A stretch of 64,000 bases of DNA, from contig JABDKW010000051.1 of the NCBI GenBank assembly GCA_013002025.1, positions 31,842-95,841 on the forward strand, read 5' to 3'. This DNA is from Gammaproteobacteria bacterium. GTDB taxonomy: Bacteria > Pseudomonadota > Gammaproteobacteria > Arenicellales > Arenicellaceae. The notes under the pieces are model-generated. The model saw nothing but the letters and a program-made list of their open reading frames with translations. It was not told where the DNA came from and made no database searches. Shown piece by piece: positions 59,584-64,000 of this stretch (positions are counted from its first letter, which is position 1; every line of letters begins with the position of its first letter). Position numbers and translations under genes: made by a program.

Positions 59584-60939
59584 TTGAGTATTATTTTGGA
59601 AAATCAAGTTCTCTGGGACAAATGCCTAAGTAAATTGGAAGACGAAATCGATCAGCATGATTTCAATATGTGGGTGCGCCCATTAAGTGCCATCAATGAC
59701 GAGACGGCATTTCGATTACACGCGCCCAACCGGTTCGTTAGAGATTGGTTGAGCGACAACCTGTTAGAGCAGTTAGCGGCAACAATTGAGCATTTTAACG
59801 GCGAGAATAAGGAAATTAAGATTGAGTTGGACAATTCCAGTTCGATTTCGACCCCGAACAGCGCCAAACAGTCTGATTTTGGTGCTCCGGCAGGCTCAAA
59901 CAGGGCAACACCCTTTGGTACCAATGTCTTAAACAGTGCGTTTACCTTTGCGAACCATATCGAGGGTAAATCTAACCAGATCGCCCGAGCGGCCACGCGC
60001 CAGGTAAGCGAGAACCCTGGCACAGCCTATAACCCCCTGTTTATTTATGGGGGCGTGGGGTTGGGTAAAACCCACTTGATGCACGCTGCGGGGAACTTAA
60101 TCCGCGAGAACAGTGACGCTGCACGGGTGGCCTATGTGCACTCCGAACGTTTTGTCTCGGACATGGTTAAGTCGATTGAAAGCAATTCCATGGATCAGTT
60201 CAAAAACTACTATCGATCGCTGGATGCCTTGTTAATCGACGATATTCAGTTCTTTGCTGGCAAGAACCAGTCCCAGGAAGAGTTTTTTCACACCTTCAAT
60301 ACCTTGCTCGAATCGGGTAGTCAGATAATCCTAACATCCGATAAATTTCCAAAAGAAATCAATAACTTACAAGAGAGATTAATTTCCCGGTTTGAGAGCG
60401 GGTTGACCGTTCGAATTGACCCGCCGGAGCTGGAAACACGGGTGGCTATCTTGAAGAATAAAGCTCGTAAAAATAAGGTAGAACTAACCGATGAGGTGGC
60501 CTTTTTGGTGGCCAAAAAGATTCGCTCCAATGTTCGAGAACTGGAGGGTGCATTACACCGCTTGGTTGCCAGCTCACGCTTTACTCACCGAGATATCGAT
60601 CTGGACCTGGCTAAGGATACCTTGCAGGATTTAACCCTGTTTCAGGAACGTAAAATATCCATCGACAACATCCAGAAAACAGTGGCTGATTACTACAGCA
60701 TTAGAGTGGCGGATCTGAAGTCAAAACGACGCAACCGTCAGATAGCACGACCACGCCAGGTCGCCATGGCGTTAGCAAAAGAATTAACCAGTTTGAGCCT
60801 GCCTGATATTGGTGATGCGTTTGGTGGCCGGGACCATACAACCGTGATCCACGCGTGCAAAAAAGTCGTTGAGCTTACCAAAACCGACTCGAAAATTAAT
60901 GACGACTACAACAGCCTGCAAAAGATCTTGTCGGTCTGA
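59584..60939 (+). CDS. dnaA: Chromosomal replication initiator protein DnaA
   Basis: A 451-residue protein. Domain I LWDKCLSKLEDEIDQHDFNMWVRPL, a divergent domain II (about 85-115), AAA+ domain III with GGVGLGKT at 156-163 and LLIDDIQFF, and domain IV with FGGRDHTTVIHACK, the DnaA-box reading motif. No ATG is available: TTG at 59584 or TTG at 59596; the second has GAG at 59586-59588 as an SD-like element. TATATT at 59502 is a possible -10. It initiates replication at the adjacent oriC. Confidence 0.97.
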   Translation: MSIILENQVLWDKCLSKLEDEIDQHDFNMWVRPLSAINDETAFRLHAPNRFVRDWLSDNLLEQLAATIEHFNGENKEIKIELDNSSSISTPNSAKQSDFGAPAGSNRATPFGTNVLNSAFTFANHIEGKSNQIARAATRQVSENPGTAYNPLFIYGGVGLGKTHLMHAAGNLIRENSDAARVAYVHSERFVSDMVKSIESNSMDQFKNYYRSLDALLIDDIQFFAGKNQSQEEFFHTFNTLLESGSQIILTSDKFPKEINNLQERLISRFESGLTVRIDPPELETRVAILKNKARKNKVELTDEVAFLVAKKIRSNVRELEGALHRLVASSRFTHRDIDLDLAKDTLQDLTLFQERKISIDNIQKTVADYYSIRVADLKSKRRNRQIARPRQVAMALAKELTSLSLPDIGDAFGGRDHTTVIHACKKVVELTKTDSKINDDYNSLQKILSV

Positions 60940-61159
60940 AACGTGGTGCTAAGCGAGTTAGCCTGTGGATAAGTGCGGTATAAATAAGGTATGATTCTTG
61001 AACGCTTTTTACCCACATATTATCAACAGTTTGTTAGCCAGTTCCGAGGCTAGTTATCCACAGAAATAAAGTATTATAAGTGATTGAATTAATTAGATAA
61101 TTAGTCTTTATTAGAGTTACCAACCGACCTAATAAAAACAACAAAAAATAGTTTAGAAA
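60940..61159. other. Putative oriC (DnaA boxes plus AT-rich unwinding region)
   Basis: The dnaA-dnaN gap carries two perfect DnaA boxes, TGTGGATAA (60964-60972) and TTATCCACA (61054-61062), in opposite orientation, plus TTACCCACA (61009-61017) and TTATCAACA (61020-61028), each one mismatch from consensus. Downstream 61063-61159 is strongly AT-rich and can serve as the duplex unwinding element. Gene directions diverge from this end of the cluster. Function is inferred from sequence. Confidence 0.75.
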
Positions 61160-62266
61160 ATGAACATAAATATTAGTAAAGAAACCCTGGAGCATCCTCT
61201 CTCACAAATCATCGGTGTAGTAGAGAAAAGACAAACCCTGCCAATATTGGGGAATGTGTTATTAGAGTTGGATAACAATCGTTTGACGCTGGTTGGTTCC
61301 GATCTCGAAACAGAGATAACTACTCGGGTCAGTAATGTTGGTGGCAATGACGGAAAGACCACTGTATCGGCTCGCAAGCTTTTTGATATATGTCGTTCCT
61401 TGCCCGCTGAGGCACAAATATCCATGGTGGTTGAAGACGACAATAAAATGTCTTTAAGTGCAGGAAAAAGTCAGTTCACGCTGCAAACGCTGTCAGCAAC
61501 AGACTACCCAAGACTTGAAGAAACTCAATGGAAACAGGAGTTTAGCTTAAGTCAAAAGCAGTTAAGCCACCTTTTAACTAAAACTTCTTTTTCAATGGCA
61601 CAACAGGATGTGCGTTACTTTTTAAACGGTTTACTATTGGAAATAAAAGGCGATCAGATCCTTTCGGTGGCGACGGACGGTCATCGTTTGGCCAAAACAC
61701 AAATAAGCGTGGACGGTTTGGGTCTTGAGCTGGTTCAGAGTATCGTTCCGCGCAAGGCGGTCTTGGAGATAGGCAAGTTTCTCGATGCAGGCAGTGATGA
61801 TGCAGTGCAGATTCGATTGAATGCCAGCCATATTTCCATTGAATCCGGTGATTTCACATTTATCTCCAAATTGATTGACGGGCGTTTTCCAGATTATGAG
61901 AAGGTGATTCCGGCCAACCTTAATAAACACGTGTTGATAAACCGCGAAAAACTCATTGAAGTACTCAGTCGCGCGGCCATTTTAAGCAATGAGAAATTCC
62001 GCGGCGTGTCCCTCACGGTGTCCGACAATTTAGTGAAGGTCGCGTCGCATAACCCGGATCAGGAGCACGCTCACGATGAAATGGAGGTGCAGTACAGCGG
62101 TGATTCTATCGAAATCGGATTTAATGTTAATTATCTGATGGAAGCCTTAAAAGCCTGTGATTCGGAAACAATCGATCTAGGCCTACTGGATCCCAACACC
62201 AGTTGCACATTCCACGCAGCCGATTCGGACGATACTTTATACTTAATTATGCCGATGCGGCTGTAA
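61160..62266 (+). CDS. dnaN: DNA polymerase III beta subunit (sliding clamp)
   Basis: A 368-residue protein of three similar clamp domains; the expected length. It forms a dimeric ring holding polymerase III on DNA; the C-terminal PMRL ending (LIMPMRL) is typical. ATG at 61160 follows the AT-rich oriC region. recF is not next in line: the stop is followed by two parS-like sites and gyrB. Confidence 0.97.
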   Translation: MNINISKETLEHPLSQIIGVVEKRQTLPILGNVLLELDNNRLTLVGSDLETEITTRVSNVGGNDGKTTVSARKLFDICRSLPAEAQISMVVEDDNKMSLSAGKSQFTLQTLSATDYPRLEETQWKQEFSLSQKQLSHLLTKTSFSMAQQDVRYFLNGLLLEIKGDQILSVATDGHRLAKTQISVDGLGLELVQSIVPRKAVLEIGKFLDAGSDDAVQIRLNASHISIESGDFTFISKLIDGRFPDYEKVIPANLNKHVLINREKLIEVLSRAAILSNEKFRGVSLTVSDNLVKVASHNPDQEHAHDEMEVQYSGDSIEIGFNVNYLMEALKACDSETIDLGLLDPNTSCTFHAADSDDTLYLIMPMRL

Positions 62267-62278
62267 ACGCTCGCTGAT

Positions 62279-62294
62279 TGTTCCACGTGAAACA
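62279..62294. promoter_or_regulatory. parS site 1
   Basis: TGTTCCACGTGAAACA: fits the TGTTNCACGTGAAACA consensus bound by chromosomal ParB. It lies 13 bases after the dnaN stop. Confidence 0.9.
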
Positions 62295-62318
62295 ATCACC
62301 ACATTAAACCCATTCTAG

Positions 62319-62353
62319 AGGCCGGTGTTCCACGTGGAACACCGGCCTTTTCT
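62319..62353 (+). terminator. Putative dnaN terminator built on parS site 2
   Basis: Perfect 30-bp palindrome from AGGCCGG to CCGGCCT followed by TTTCT, giving T-rich sequence directly after the stem. As RNA it would need a small loop opened in the centre. It could end dnaN transcription before gyrB. Confidence 0.65.
62326..62341. promoter_or_regulatory. parS site 2 (perfectly palindromic variant)
   Basis: TGTTCCACGTGGAACA, a perfect palindrome of parS type with 47-base spacing from site 1. It is the centre of the 30-bp inverted repeat at 62319-62348. Confidence 0.82.
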
Positions 62354-62401
62354 ATGCCCTGGATGGCGTGCGAATGACGTGTGTCTGAGCCACTAATTTG
62401 C

Positions 62402-62407
62402 TATAAT
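62402..62407 (+). promoter_or_regulatory. Candidate -10 element of gyrB
   Basis: Consensus TATAAT 37 bases upstream of the gyrB ATG. No good -35 at 16-18 bases upstream, so only the -10 is offered. Confidence 0.45.
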
Positions 62408-62429
62408 TTGGGGCTTCATATCGGCATGA

Positions 62430-64000
<1,571 letters not shown>

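Noticed and set aside
61930..61945. Third parS site inside dnaN around AACACGTGTT
   Set aside because: The outer half-site bases do not match the TGTT...AACA consensus.

Overview
The window is the replication-origin neighbourhood of a gammaproteobacterial chromosome. Evidence: the cluster parB-parA-rsmG-mnmG-mnmE-yidC-yidD-rnpA-rpmH (minus strand) facing dnaA-dnaN-gyrB (plus strand), a standard F-type atp operon, tesA-ybbA-ybbP, dapF-DUF484-xerC, and proteins close to the Escherichia coli/Pseudomonas forms (UvrD, YrfG, MnmE). I cannot fix the genus. A free-living, probably aquatic organism is plausible from the H+-pumping pyrophosphatase and cytochrome P450, but that is inference.

Layout. 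1-0.9 kb: 3' part of a VRR-NUC nuclease fused to a DEDDh exonuclease. 0.9-6.8 kb: a minus-strand chain ybbA-ybbP-TPR protein-50-aa protein-DUF1415-amino acid permease with very tight junctions. 6.9-9.6 kb: tesA, a long aromatic amino acid hydroxylase and a DUF465 protein, then a 14-bp minisatellite and a shared terminator before metK. 9.8-15.2 kb: metK, DUF4870, hemL, rpmE, rsmA, pdxA. 15.4-24.0 kb: glmU-glmS, uvrD, yrfG, dapF-DUF484-xerC. 24.0-34.8 kb: the most accessory-looking part, with a P450, small membrane and regulatory proteins, a RelE/HigB-type toxin-antitoxin pair with a palindromic operator, an orphan type IV pilin, unknown secreted proteins, a methyltransferase/reductase pair and an FAD oxidoreductase. 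34.9-42.9 kb: a BlaI/M56 signalling pair with two operators, divergent soluble and membrane pyrophosphatases, and LemA plus an M48 protease. 43.1-50.4 kb: atpIBEFHAGDC. 50.6-64 kb: the origin cluster.

The origin end is the most informative. The dnaA-dnaN gap (60940-61159) carries four DnaA-box-like 9-mers followed by an AT-rich stretch, so it is the best oriC candidate. recF, usually found between dnaN and gyrB, is absent there. In its place are two parS-type 16-mers, one of them forming the centre of a 30-bp perfect palindrome followed by TTTTCT, so it can be both a ParB site and the dnaN terminator. parAB lies about 10 kb away. Genes on each side of 59.3-59.6 kb run away from the origin.

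No rRNA, tRNA, CRISPR array, insertion sequence or prophage was recognised. Nothing here is clearly a wholly new system. The best leads are the nuclease fusion, the M56/BlaI pair with an unusual coiled-coil sensor, the parS-terminator overlap with loss of recF, and the membrane-bound XRE regulator unit.
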